Assembly: GCA_964352475.1 (NCBI GenBank)
Contig: CAYGSL010000018.1
Location: 16,227-80,226, forward strand
DNA length: 64,000 nt
Source: JAUIET01 sp964352475
GTDB lineage: Bacteria; Pseudomonadota; Gammaproteobacteria; Pseudomonadales; JAUIET01
Reading direction: 5' to 3'
Shown: positions 44,598-53,164 of the stretch, in pieces
Layout of the letters: the number at the start of each line of letters is the position of its first letter
Numbering within the stretch: position 1 is the stretch's first letter
Notes under the pieces: model-generated
Told to the model about the DNA's origin: nothing
The model's input: the letters and a program-made list of their open reading frames with translations, nothing else
Databases searched by the model: none
Position numbers and translations under genes: made by a program

Positions 44598-44765
44598 ATG
44601 CAAGCAAAACAAACTTCTCAGCGTGAAAAAACGCGTGGCAGAGACGTGATGCCTGCTAATACCTGTCGCAAACCTGCCCCGGCAAAAGTGATTCGTTTGG
44701 CGGTTCCCGGTCAAAAAGCACCTAAGCAAGCTGCCAACTACGACTTTTCAGGAATAGCCGGCTAG
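44598..44765 (+). CDS. Small basic protein, 55 residues, unknown
   Basis: A short open frame with a strong GAGGTGA 6 bp before ATG 44598 and a stop at 44763-44765, followed 50 bp later by a terminator-like hairpin. The 55-residue product starts MQAKQTSQREKTRGRD and is rich in Lys and Arg, with a Pro/Ala-rich middle and no membrane segment. It lies in the 445-bp stretch between the CobT-like gene and the FMO gene. The rest of that stretch shows only a TATA-rich run near 44465-44525. I recognise no family. Confidence 0.5.
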   Translation: MQAKQTSQREKTRGRDVMPANTCRKPAPAKVIRLAVPGQKAPKQAANYDFSGIAG

Positions 44766-44814
44766 AGCGCTGCTGCGCAACACGTTTTAAAACCTCCGGA
44801 GCTTTACTTCTTCG

Positions 44815-44848
44815 CCCGACTGATGCCCCACATTGTCGGGTTTTCTTT
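44815..44848 (+). terminator. Intrinsic terminator after the small basic protein
   Basis: CCCGAC (44815-44820) and GTCGGG (44835-44840) form a 6-bp GC stem with a 14-nt loop, followed by TTTTCTTT. The position suits termination of the small gene and perhaps of the xsc operon; it may also serve the convergent FMO gene from the other side. Confidence 0.6.
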
Positions 44849-44878
44849 GCAAGCAGCCATCAACCCAGTTAAAAAGCG

Positions 44879-46516
44879 CTAAACGGCTGGTTCAAACTCA
44901 AAACCTTCATAGCTCGCAGCCGCCACGTCGGCAATGCGCTGATAATACATACCGCCGCCCAGGTAAGCCGTGAAGTAGCGCGGCTTGCCCTCTACATTGG
45001 CGCCAGTCCACCAGGAATCAGTGCGTGGGAATAGCGTAAAGTCGGCAATTGCACTGACTTCCTCACCCCAGGCTGCCTCCGAAGGTTCAGACGCTTCAAC
45101 GGTGCTAAGTTCATTTTCCTGAAGGTGTTGTATACATTCGCCAATCCAGGCCATTTGGCGCTCGGCACCCAGTGGCATGTTGTAGAACACGCCAGGGGAA
45201 CCCGGGCCATGAATCATGAACAGGTTTGGAAACCCGTTGATTGTCATGCCAAGGTAACTGTGGAAGCGATCTTGCCATTTCTCTTTCAGGCTAACGCCAC
45301 CCCGACCTTTAGGGTTGAGCCGCAGCATTGAGCCACTGATGGCGTCGTAGCCGGTTGCGAGTACAAGCATATCAATTGGATGTTCACCGGACCTGGTTAT
45401 TACACTCGATTCGGTAAACCGTTCGATAGGGTCTTCACGCAGGTCAACCAGGGTGACGTTGTCACGGTTGTAAGTTGCGTAGTAACCATCATCAAGAATC
45501 GGTCTCTTGGTAATCACGAAATGGTCGGGCAGCAATTTTTCCGCGATCTCTGGATCATTCACCGCTTCACGAATTTTATTGCGTACAAAATCGGCCAGGG
45601 TCTTGTTAGCTTCCTCACTAATGGCAATGTCGCCAAACAAGTTGTTGAAGAAGCCAAAGCTGCCTTTCTGCCATAACGCTTCGTAGTGCGCGTTAAGTTC
45701 TTCAGGGGATAGATCCAGTGCTGACCCTTGCGGGAAGGGGCCCACAGGAAAGCCTCCTTCGTTGGCATGCATCTTCTCAATCATGCCTGCAAAATCGTCT
45801 CTTGGAATGCTGCGGTCTTCATCGGTAAGCGCACGATTATTCGCAGGGAAGGTGAACTGCGCTGTGCGTTGTAATACCGTTAGATGTTCTGCTTCCTTGG
45901 CAATCTCGGGAATAGACTGCACTCCTGATGAACCTGTACCAATCACGGCCACCCGTTTACCAGCGAATGATACCGGCTCGTGCGGCCAACGCCCGGTGTG
46001 GTAACACTCGCCGCTAAAGTCGTTAATGCCTGGAATATTAGGCATATTAGTGGTTGATAAGGCACCAACAGCGCAAATAAGGTAGGGTGCGGAGGCAGAG
46101 ATACCCGTGCTGGTGTCTACAGTCCAGCGTCGCGTGGCCTCGTCAAAGCGAGCGTCTTCCACCCAGCTTTCAAATTGAATGTCTTTGCGGAAGTCGAATT
46201 TATCTGCCACGTGCGCCAGATATTCCAGAACATCGTGCTGAGTGGACTGGGTTTCGGCCCAATCCCATTCGTGCATCAACTCTTCGGAGAAGGTGAAGCA
46301 ATAATAGGGGCTGCCTGGCCCATCAACCCGAGCACCGGGATAGCGGTTGTACCACCAGGTACCCCCTATATCAGTAGCGCCGTCGTAAACCCGTACCGAC
46401 ATGCCCATTTCGCGCAGATGGTGCAAGGCATACATACCGCTGACACCGGCGCCGATGATCACGGCGTCATAATTCTCTATTGGTCGCTTTTGCGCCATTG
46501 ACTGCTTATCTGTCAT
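44879..46516 (-). CDS. Flavin-containing monooxygenase, Baeyer-Villiger type
   Basis: A 545-residue class B flavoprotein monooxygenase using NADPH and oxygen. The FAD motif VIIGAGVSGMYALHHL is at about 22, followed by DIGGTWWYNRYPGARVD, typical of cyclohexanone-monooxygenase-like enzymes. The Baeyer-Villiger fingerprint FSGECYHTGRWP and the NADP motif VIGTGSSGVQSIPEIA follow. It should insert oxygen into a ketone or oxidise a sulfur or nitrogen atom. ATG 46516 is preceded by AGAGAAAT; a GTG at 46549 would add 11 residues. It is divergent from soeA and sits within the sulfonate block, so S-oxidation of an organosulfur compound is worth considering. Confidence 0.9.
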   Translation of the reverse strand: MTDKQSMAQKRPIENYDAVIIGAGVSGMYALHHLREMGMSVRVYDGATDIGGTWWYNRYPGARVDGPGSPYYCFTFSEELMHEWDWAETQSTQHDVLEYLAHVADKFDFRKDIQFESWVEDARFDEATRRWTVDTSTGISASAPYLICAVGALSTTNMPNIPGINDFSGECYHTGRWPHEPVSFAGKRVAVIGTGSSGVQSIPEIAKEAEHLTVLQRTAQFTFPANNRALTDEDRSIPRDDFAGMIEKMHANEGGFPVGPFPQGSALDLSPEELNAHYEALWQKGSFGFFNNLFGDIAISEEANKTLADFVRNKIREAVNDPEIAEKLLPDHFVITKRPILDDGYYATYNRDNVTLVDLREDPIERFTESSVITRSGEHPIDMLVLATGYDAISGSMLRLNPKGRGGVSLKEKWQDRFHSYLGMTINGFPNLFMIHGPGSPGVFYNMPLGAERQMAWIGECIQHLQENELSTVEASEPSEAAWGEEVSAIADFTLFPRTDSWWTGANVEGKPRYFTAYLGGGMYYQRIADVAAASYEGFEFEPAV

Positions 46517-46703
46517 GCTATTTCTCTGTTGCATTCTCTTGTGTGACACTATATTTCAATTTGCGCGCCGCCAAAATTACCCAATAACAAACTTCGCCAG
46601 ATCGCCTATAATAACAGTATGGAATTAGCATAGAACCAACGGTTATAATGCTTACCACGCTGCGGGTATTCTTCGGCAGCCTCCAACACCTAACGAGAAA
46701 CGA

Positions 46704-49613
46704 ATGATGACGGAGTCAGCGCGTATTGCCAGCGATTTGCCGGCATTCGAGAATCATTCCGAACAGGAAATTAAATACACCACTTGCTACATGTGCGCCT
46801 GTCGCTGTGGCATTAAAGTGACTGTTGAAAACGAGCAAGTTCGTTTTATACAAGGAAATCCCAATCACCCGGTGAATAAAGGCGTGCTGTGCGGCAAGGG
46901 CAATGCCGGCATAATGAAGCAGAATTCGCCTGCCAAGCTCAGCAAACCGCTGCTACGAAAGCCTGGCAGCGAACGAGGAAGCGGTGAGTTTGAAGAGATC
47001 TCCTGGGACCAGGCTCTGGATATGCTGAGTAAACGGCTTGGCCATATTAGAGCAACTGAGCCCCGCAAACTGGCTTTTTTTACCGGCCGCGATCAAATGC
47101 AGGCGCTCACTGGTTTGTGGGCCAGTCAGTTTGGGACCTATAACTGGGCCGCGCACGGTGGCTTTTGTTCGGTCAATATGGCCGCAGCGGGTCTTTACAC
47201 CACGGGCCATTCATTCTGGGAATTCGGCGAACCCGACTGGGACAATACCAAGTACTTCATGATGTGGGGGGTGGCAGAAGACCACGCGTCAAACCCCATC
47301 AAGATTGGCCTTGAAAAGATTAAACGCCGGGGTGCGAAGTTTGTTGCGGTAAACCCGGTGCGAACCGGTTACCAGGCCATCGCCGATGAGTGGGTTGCAA
47401 TCAAACCGGGTACAGACGGTCTGTTTGCACTTGCCATGGTGCACGTATTGCTTAAGCACCGTCTGATAGATGAGGAGTTTCTGGTGCGCTATACGAATGC
47501 GCCGCAACTCATCATTCACGCACCAGGCAGTTCGGAACACGGTCTGATTTTGCGCACAGATCAAGGCGAACCGGCGGTCTGGGATCAGGTCAGCGAAAAC
47601 TACGCCTCAGCCTGTGACCCAAATGTTTCGCCAGCTCTGGTTGGTGAGTACCAGACACCGGATGGTCGCTCCGTCAAAACAGCCATGGCGCTGATTCTGG
47701 AAAAATATTCAGACCTTCAGTACGCGCCTGAAAACGTGGCCGAACAATGTGGTATTGCCGCCGAAGACATTGAGCGATTTGCGCTGGAAATGGCGCAGGT
47801 AGCGTTTAAGGAAACCATTCGAATAGATACCGAGTGGACCGATTGGGCTGGCCGAAAACACGACCACTTTATTGGTAGACCAGTCTCCATGCATGCCATG
47901 CGTGGAATATCGGCGCACTCGAATGGTTTTCAAACATGCCGCGCCCTGCATTTGCTGCAAGCCTTGCTTGGCACTATTGATTGCCCAGGTGGTCACCTGG
48001 CGAAACCGCCGTACCCGAAACACATTCCGCCCCATATCAAACCAGCGCGCACCTGTGCTCCCAACACTCCGCTGGAATCACCACCTCTGGGCTTCCCGAC
48101 CTGCCCGGAGGATTTGCTGATTGATGAGCATGGCGATCCATTGCGCATAGACAAGGCTTACAGCTGGGATGCGCCTATCGCCAGTCACGGCATGATGCAT
48201 ATGGTAATTCGTAATGCAGTGAAAGCCGATCCGTATTCAATCGATACGCTTATGCTGTTTATGGCGAACATGGCCTGGAACTCCAGCATGAATACGGCTG
48301 AAACCATGAACATGCTTCGTGAAAAAGATGACACCGGCGAATACAAAATACCGTTCATAGTATGTTGCGACGCATTTCACTCAGAGACGGTCAACTTTTC
48401 CGACCTGGTGATACCCGATACCACTTATTTAGAGCGTTACGACACCATATCCATGCTGGACCGGCCCATCTCTGAGCCACATGCAGCCTGCGATGCTATT
48501 CGTCACCCGATTCTAAAAACCGATAGGGATGTGCGGTCGTGGCAGGAGGTTCTGATTGAACTTGGAGGCCGTCTGGAACTGCCACTGTTTATTGATGAGA
48601 ATGGTGGGCGACGCTACAAGGACTATAAAGATTTTATTATTAACTATGAAAAGACACCTGGGATAGGTTTTCTCGCTGGCTGGCGCGGGGAAAATGGCGA
48701 CCAGCATCTGGTGGGTGCGCCGAACCCCAAACAGTGGGAAGCGTACATTGAGAATGAAAGTTTCTTTGAGCTTAAGCTTGAAGACAATCAGCGCTTTTTG
48801 CGCCATTCTAATCAAGACTATCTAGAGTTTGCTAAAAACGCTGGCTGGGTGGGTTCTACCGATCAGATTGTGATTGAGCTGTACTCAGAAACCTTACAAA
48901 CTTTTCGCCTGGCGGGAGAAGGTTTGTACGACGGTCCTACACCGAAAACCGAAGAGCAAGCTGAGCGATTGGCAAAATACTTTGATCCGCTGCCTTTCTT
49001 CTATAAGCCGCTGGAACAGCAACAACAAGACGAAAGCCAATACCCGTTTTATGCGATCAATCAGCGCCCCATGCATATGTACCACTCCTGGGATTCGCAA
49101 AACGCCTGGCTTAGACAAATTACCTCGCACAACTACATGTATATGAATCGTGAACAGGCGATTAGTCTCGGCATTGATGATCTGGGTTGGGCCTGGGTGG
49201 AATCGCATAACGGAAGAATTCGCGTGCAGGTGAAATACATGGAGGCGGTTGAGAAAAATACGGTATGGACCTGGAACGCGATAGGTAAGCAGGCGGGCGC
49301 CTGGGGCTTATCCAAAGACGCTAACGAATCGCAGCAAGGCTTTTTGATGAATCATTTAATCTCAGAGTCTTTGCCGCAGCAGAAGTCTATTACCAATTCG
49401 GATCCAATCACTGGTCAGGCCGCCTGGTATGATTTGAAAGTGAATATACACCCAGCACCTGCCGAAGAGCAGGGCAGTTGGCCAGAGTTTGATGAAGTCA
49501 AAGCTCTGCCGCAACAGCAAAGCCCACCGGACACTGTTAGCTACGCAACGCACAGCAACGTTAATTTGAACCGCTCTAATCGCGATATTCTGACTCGCGG
49601 AGGTTCAAAATGA
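46704..49613 (+). CDS. soeA: Sulfite dehydrogenase molybdopterin subunit SoeA
   Basis: A 969-residue molybdopterin oxidoreductase of the DMSO-reductase family. The N-terminal [4Fe-4S] site is CYMCACRC plus VLCGKG at about 28-63. There is no Tat signal, so it faces the cytoplasm. This, the length and the gene order match SoeA of the quinone-linked sulfite-oxidising enzyme SoeABC (Allochromatium vinosum), also used by sulfonate-degrading marine bacteria. It should oxidise sulfite to sulfate with electrons passing to SoeB. Two TATAAT boxes (46607-46612, 46644-46649) lie in the divergent region shared with the FMO gene. A polysulfide or thiosulfate reductase of the same family is the alternative. 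Confidence 0.85.
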   Translation: MMTESARIASDLPAFENHSEQEIKYTTCYMCACRCGIKVTVENEQVRFIQGNPNHPVNKGVLCGKGNAGIMKQNSPAKLSKPLLRKPGSERGSGEFEEISWDQALDMLSKRLGHIRATEPRKLAFFTGRDQMQALTGLWASQFGTYNWAAHGGFCSVNMAAAGLYTTGHSFWEFGEPDWDNTKYFMMWGVAEDHASNPIKIGLEKIKRRGAKFVAVNPVRTGYQAIADEWVAIKPGTDGLFALAMVHVLLKHRLIDEEFLVRYTNAPQLIIHAPGSSEHGLILRTDQGEPAVWDQVSENYASACDPNVSPALVGEYQTPDGRSVKTAMALILEKYSDLQYAPENVAEQCGIAAEDIERFALEMAQVAFKETIRIDTEWTDWAGRKHDHFIGRPVSMHAMRGISAHSNGFQTCRALHLLQALLGTIDCPGGHLAKPPYPKHIPPHIKPARTCAPNTPLESPPLGFPTCPEDLLIDEHGDPLRIDKAYSWDAPIASHGMMHMVIRNAVKADPYSIDTLMLFMANMAWNSSMNTAETMNMLREKDDTGEYKIPFIVCCDAFHSETVNFSDLVIPDTTYLERYDTISMLDRPISEPHAACDAIRHPILKTDRDVRSWQEVLIELGGRLELPLFIDENGGRRYKDYKDFIINYEKTPGIGFLAGWRGENGDQHLVGAPNPKQWEAYIENESFFELKLEDNQRFLRHSNQDYLEFAKNAGWVGSTDQIVIELYSETLQTFRLAGEGLYDGPTPKTEEQAERLAKYFDPLPFFYKPLEQQQQDESQYPFYAINQRPMHMYHSWDSQNAWLRQITSHNYMYMNREQAISLGIDDLGWAWVESHNGRIRVQVKYMEAVEKNTVWTWNAIGKQAGAWGLSKDANESQQGFLMNHLISESLPQQKSITNSDPITGQAAWYDLKVNIHPAPAEEQGSWPEFDEVKALPQQQSPPDTVSYATHSNVNLNRSNRDILTRGGSK

Positions 49614-50305
49614 AACTGGGTTTGCTGATTGATTTAGATACCTGCGTTGGTTGTCACGGCTGTGCTACCGCGTGTAAGCAATGGAATACCTCTGGCACAA
49701 TTGGGCCATTGTCAGATTCCAATCCGTATGGCAAAGACCCGGACGGCGCCTGGCTGAATCGCATTCGCACTTATGAAGTAGGAGATGCACCAGACAGTAA
49801 AACAGTTCACTTCCCAATGTCATGCCTGCATTGTGAAAATGCAGATTGTGTAACGGTATGTCCCACAGGTGCCAGTTATAAGCGCGAAGAAGATGGTATT
49901 GTGCTGGTGGATCAAGACAAGTGCATGGGTTGTAATCTTTGCGCATGGGCCTGTCCTTACGGCGCGCGAGAGCTTGATCGCGATCAAGGCGTTATGAAAA
50001 AATGCACGCTGTGTGTTGATCGTATCTATGATCAAAATTTGCCCGAAGAAGAACGCCAGCCGGCCTGTGTATTAACCTGTCCCACCAGTTCGCGTTTATT
50101 CGGCGACTTTGACGATCCTGAATCGGAAGTGAGCATTAAATCCAGAGAGCGCGGTGGTCGTGATTTGATGCCAGAGTTGGGCTATCAGCCAACCAATAAG
50201 TACTTACCACCCAGAGAGAAAGTGACGGTGGAAATGTTTGAGGTGGATTCATCAGATAATGGCTTTTCTCTGAAGGGTTGGGTCAATAAGATGATCGCGC
50301 GGTAG
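49610..50305 (+). CDS. soeB: Sulfite dehydrogenase iron-sulfur subunit SoeB
   Basis: A 231-residue ferredoxin-like subunit with four [4Fe-4S] cysteine clusters: CVGCHGCATACK, CLHCENADCVTVCP, CMGCNLCAWACPYG and CTLC...CVLTCP. It carries electrons from SoeA to the membrane subunit SoeC. There is no signal peptide, consistent with a cytoplasmic complex. Its ATG overlaps the soeA stop (ATGA), and soeC follows after 11 bp. Confidence 0.9.
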   Translation: MKLGLLIDLDTCVGCHGCATACKQWNTSGTIGPLSDSNPYGKDPDGAWLNRIRTYEVGDAPDSKTVHFPMSCLHCENADCVTVCPTGASYKREEDGIVLVDQDKCMGCNLCAWACPYGARELDRDQGVMKKCTLCVDRIYDQNLPEEERQPACVLTCPTSSRLFGDFDDPESEVSIKSRERGGRDLMPELGYQPTNKYLPPREKVTVEMFEVDSSDNGFSLKGWVNKMIAR

Positions 50306-50316
50306 GTTTCAGAAAA

Positions 50317-51261
50317 ATGCATCCTGCACTTTCCATACTAGTTTTCACGGTAACCTCCGGGTTTGGTTATGGTCTGATGACCTTGCTTATTGTTTCGCAA
50401 TTACTTGGCGGTTCGCCGTTCACTAATGCCAATGCTTACCTGATCGCATTTTTTGTGGCTTTTGTTTTGATGTCGGTTGGCCTGCTTTCTTCTACGTTTC
50501 ATCTGGCAAACCCCAAGAACGCATGGCGAGCGTTTAATCGTTTTCGCACTTCCTGGTTATCGCGCGAAGGCGTGTTGGCTTTATTGTACTATCCAATCGC
50601 GCTGTCCTATGTTGCCGCGCTCTGGTTAAACGAATGGCAAACCACCGTGGCTGCTTATACCTTGGGCGCGGTATGTATTGTGCTGGGATTTGTATTGACG
50701 CATTGCACTGCGATGATTTACGCCAGTCTTAAAACCATTCCTCAATGGCACACACGCCGAGTGCCGTTTGGTTTTTCCCTGTTCTTTGTGTACAGCGGCG
50801 TACTGGCTTATGCGCTTGCGGTGGTTTCAGCTGGAGGCAGCCCATTGTCTGCGGTCTGGATTGCAGCCTGCGTGTTAGCGGTGATAGGCCTGGTATTCAA
50901 ACTGAGGTATTTCTCCTTCGTCGGTGAACCGTCTAAAACAACCATAAACACCGCAACAACATTTACAGAAGCCACTGTTCGTTTGTTTGACACCGGGCAC
51001 AGCGCGGAGAATTTTCTACAGAAAGAGTTTGCGTATATAGTTGGCCCAAAAACCCAGGCACTTGCTCGCAAAGTAGCGTTAACCCTGGCTTTTATAGTTC
51101 CTCTCATTTTAAGCGCTCTGCAATTTTCCAAAGAAAACAGCAGCCTGAGTTTGGCGATTGTAGCCGTGTCATGCTGTTACCTGGGCCTGCTGCTGGAACG
51201 CTGGCTATTCTTCATTGAAGCGAAACATGTGGTTCGCAGGTTCTATGGCGAACAGCATTGA
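50317..51261 (+). CDS. soeC: Sulfite dehydrogenase membrane subunit SoeC (DmsC-like)
   Basis: A 314-residue membrane anchor with about eight helices of the DmsC type. The opening HPALSILVFTVTSGFGYGLM and FHLANPKNAWRAFNRFRTSW are typical; the latter faces the quinone site. It should hand electrons from SoeB to the quinone pool. It starts 11 bp after soeB, and the SulP start lies within its last 17 bp, so the four genes are one operon. Confidence 0.88.
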   Translation: MHPALSILVFTVTSGFGYGLMTLLIVSQLLGGSPFTNANAYLIAFFVAFVLMSVGLLSSTFHLANPKNAWRAFNRFRTSWLSREGVLALLYYPIALSYVAALWLNEWQTTVAAYTLGAVCIVLGFVLTHCTAMIYASLKTIPQWHTRRVPFGFSLFFVYSGVLAYALAVVSAGGSPLSAVWIAACVLAVIGLVFKLRYFSFVGEPSKTTINTATTFTEATVRLFDTGHSAENFLQKEFAYIVGPKTQALARKVALTLAFIVPLILSALQFSKENSSLSLAIVAVSCCYLGLLLERWLFFIEAKHVVRRFYGEQH

Positions 51262-52999
51262 TTTATTCCCAGCCAGGGGCTGGAGTTCAGAACTCAGTAA
51301 GGACAGCCTGAAGGCTGATTTGATCGCCGCGCTTACCGCGGCGATTCTCGTATTGCCTCAATCAATTGCGTTCGCCGCAATTGCCGGAATGCCCATCGAG
51401 CACGGTCTGTACACAGCAATTGTCACACCGATTATTGCCGCCTTGTTTGGATCATCCAGACACATGATATCTGGTCCAACCACCGCTATTTCTGTTTTGG
51501 TGTTTGCCAGTTTGGGGGCTACTTATCAGCCCGGCAGCGCGGAGTATGTGCAAGCGGCGATACTACTGACGCTGATGGCTGGTGTATTTCAGCTGGCTTT
51601 GGGTTTTATGCGCATGGGCAGTCTTGCAAGTTTTGTATCCCCTTCGGTCATGATTGGTTTTACCACAGGTGCCGCTGTCATTATTTTTATCAGCCAACTG
51701 CCGCACGCACTTGGCATTGAGCTGGAAGTCAGCACCACAACGGCCGGAGTGATACAGGAAATTGGCTTACACATTTCCGAGCTGCAACTGTTTGAGTCCA
51801 TCATCGGTTTTGCGGCGTTGTTGATTGCGGCAATGTTGCTATGGCTTGCACCTGGCTGGCCTAACTATCTTTTGGCGCTGTTGTTTGCAACCGGACTAGC
51901 CACTCTGCTAAGCGGCCAGGGCGCTGACATCACCTTTGTGGCCAGCATTCCCTTACAGTTTCCGCCGATGGAATTACCGGAAATGTCTCTGCAAGACTTT
52001 CGCATTTTGGCCCCAGCCGCCTTTGCGGTTGCTTTGGTGGGATTGCTTGAGGCTACGGCCATTTCCAGAGCATTGGCAATCAAGTCTGATCATGAAGTGG
52101 ATATCAGTCAGGAATTTGCCGGCCAGGGCTTATCTAACATCATTGGTAGTTTCTTCTCGGCGTACATGGGATCCGGATCGTTTACACGCTCCGCAGCCAA
52201 TCTGGACTCAGGCGCAAGAACACCACTGGCGGCCGTGTTTGCCTCACTGATTCTGCTCATCATTGTGCTGCTGTTTGGAAAGTGGATTTCAATGATTCCA
52301 GTCGCCGCTGTAGCTGGCATTATCTTGCTGGTAGCGATACGACTGGTGTCCTTGCGCCAAATCAAGCGAGTGTTTTCAACAAGCCGCGGTTCAAGTGCTG
52401 TGATGGTGATAACGTTTCTGGCTACCTTGCTGGTGGGTCTTGAGTTCTCAATCATTATCGGCGTATTCGTTTCGCTTAGTTTGTTCTTGCGAAGATCCTC
52501 CACGGCGTATCTGGCCATTACAGCGCCAGACCCGAGCGCGGATAGGCGCCGTTTCTTTCGCAATGCACGTGCTTTCGATTTACAGGAATGCCCGCAAATG
52601 GTGTGTGGTCGTCTGGATGGTCAGCTTTATTTCGGTTCAGTGGATGATGTTCGCCGGCAGCTGAGGGAACTCGAAAGAGAACGCCCACAGCAGAAAAACC
52701 TGCTTATGCTGATGAAGCATCTTTCGGATATCGATATGGCAGGATCGCAATTGCTTATTGAGGAGTCGGTACGGCGCAGGGAGCGTGGTGGTCGATTGTT
52801 TGTCACGATGCGGCAGCGTCAGGTCAGTGATAAATACCGCCGCTTTGGTGTGGTGACTGCTATAGGGCACAAGAACGTATTTTCAAACAAAGGAGATGCA
52901 ATCGCATCAATCGTTCCGGCCTTGGATCAATCGATTTGTGCGACCTGTACCAAGCGAGTGTTCACCGAATGTCCACCGGCTACTGAAGAAAACCCATAG
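51245..52999 (+). CDS. SulP-family anion transporter with STAS domain
   Basis: A 584-residue SulP/SLC26-type transporter. The membrane part (about 15-400) has VLPQSIAFAAIAGMPIEHGL, SGPTTAISVLVF and a late AYMGSGSFTRSAANLDSGAR. A STAS domain follows at about 430-550, with LDGQLYFGSVDDV and MKHLSDIDMAGSQLL. The tail ends in a cysteine cluster CATCTKRVFTEC. Family members move sulfate, bicarbonate or other anions. ATG 51245 lies inside soeC, so it is coupled to the sulfite dehydrogenase; export of sulfate, or sulfite/sulfate exchange, is a reasonable inference. A longer frame from 51215 would extend deeper into soeC. Confidence 0.88.
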   Translation: MANSIDLFPARGWSSELSKDSLKADLIAALTAAILVLPQSIAFAAIAGMPIEHGLYTAIVTPIIAALFGSSRHMISGPTTAISVLVFASLGATYQPGSAEYVQAAILLTLMAGVFQLALGFMRMGSLASFVSPSVMIGFTTGAAVIIFISQLPHALGIELEVSTTTAGVIQEIGLHISELQLFESIIGFAALLIAAMLLWLAPGWPNYLLALLFATGLATLLSGQGADITFVASIPLQFPPMELPEMSLQDFRILAPAAFAVALVGLLEATAISRALAIKSDHEVDISQEFAGQGLSNIIGSFFSAYMGSGSFTRSAANLDSGARTPLAAVFASLILLIIVLLFGKWISMIPVAAVAGIILLVAIRLVSLRQIKRVFSTSRGSSAVMVITFLATLLVGLEFSIIIGVFVSLSLFLRRSSTAYLAITAPDPSADRRRFFRNARAFDLQECPQMVCGRLDGQLYFGSVDDVRRQLRELERERPQQKNLLMLMKHLSDIDMAGSQLLIEESVRRRERGGRLFVTMRQRQVSDKYRRFGVVTAIGHKNVFSNKGDAIASIVPALDQSICATCTKRVFTECPPATEENP

Positions 53000-53021
53000 C
53001 CGCGGCTTCGCAGTCGCAGAC

Positions 53022-53040
53022 ATATCAATTGACTTGATAT
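53022..53040. promoter_or_regulatory. Inverted repeat upstream of the uronate genes, candidate operator
   Basis: ATATCAA (53022-53028) and TTGATAT (53034-53040) form a 7-bp perfect inverted repeat around TTGAC. It lies 125 bp upstream of the sugar isomerase gene and 23 bp after the SulP stop. A nearby TTGATAACGTCAA (53048-53060) is a second, smaller symmetric site. The spacing suits a LacI- or GntR-type repressor, but none is encoded next to it. Confidence 0.35.
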
Positions 53041-53164
53041 AGTGTGCTTGATAACGTCAAACCTACTGCTTGCTCGCTCAGAGTTAACTAAATAACAATA
53101 GTGTCTGCGCATCACTTAGAAAACTACCTTGGTGTGCTGTTGCCCTGTTTTCGAGGTGTTGAAT

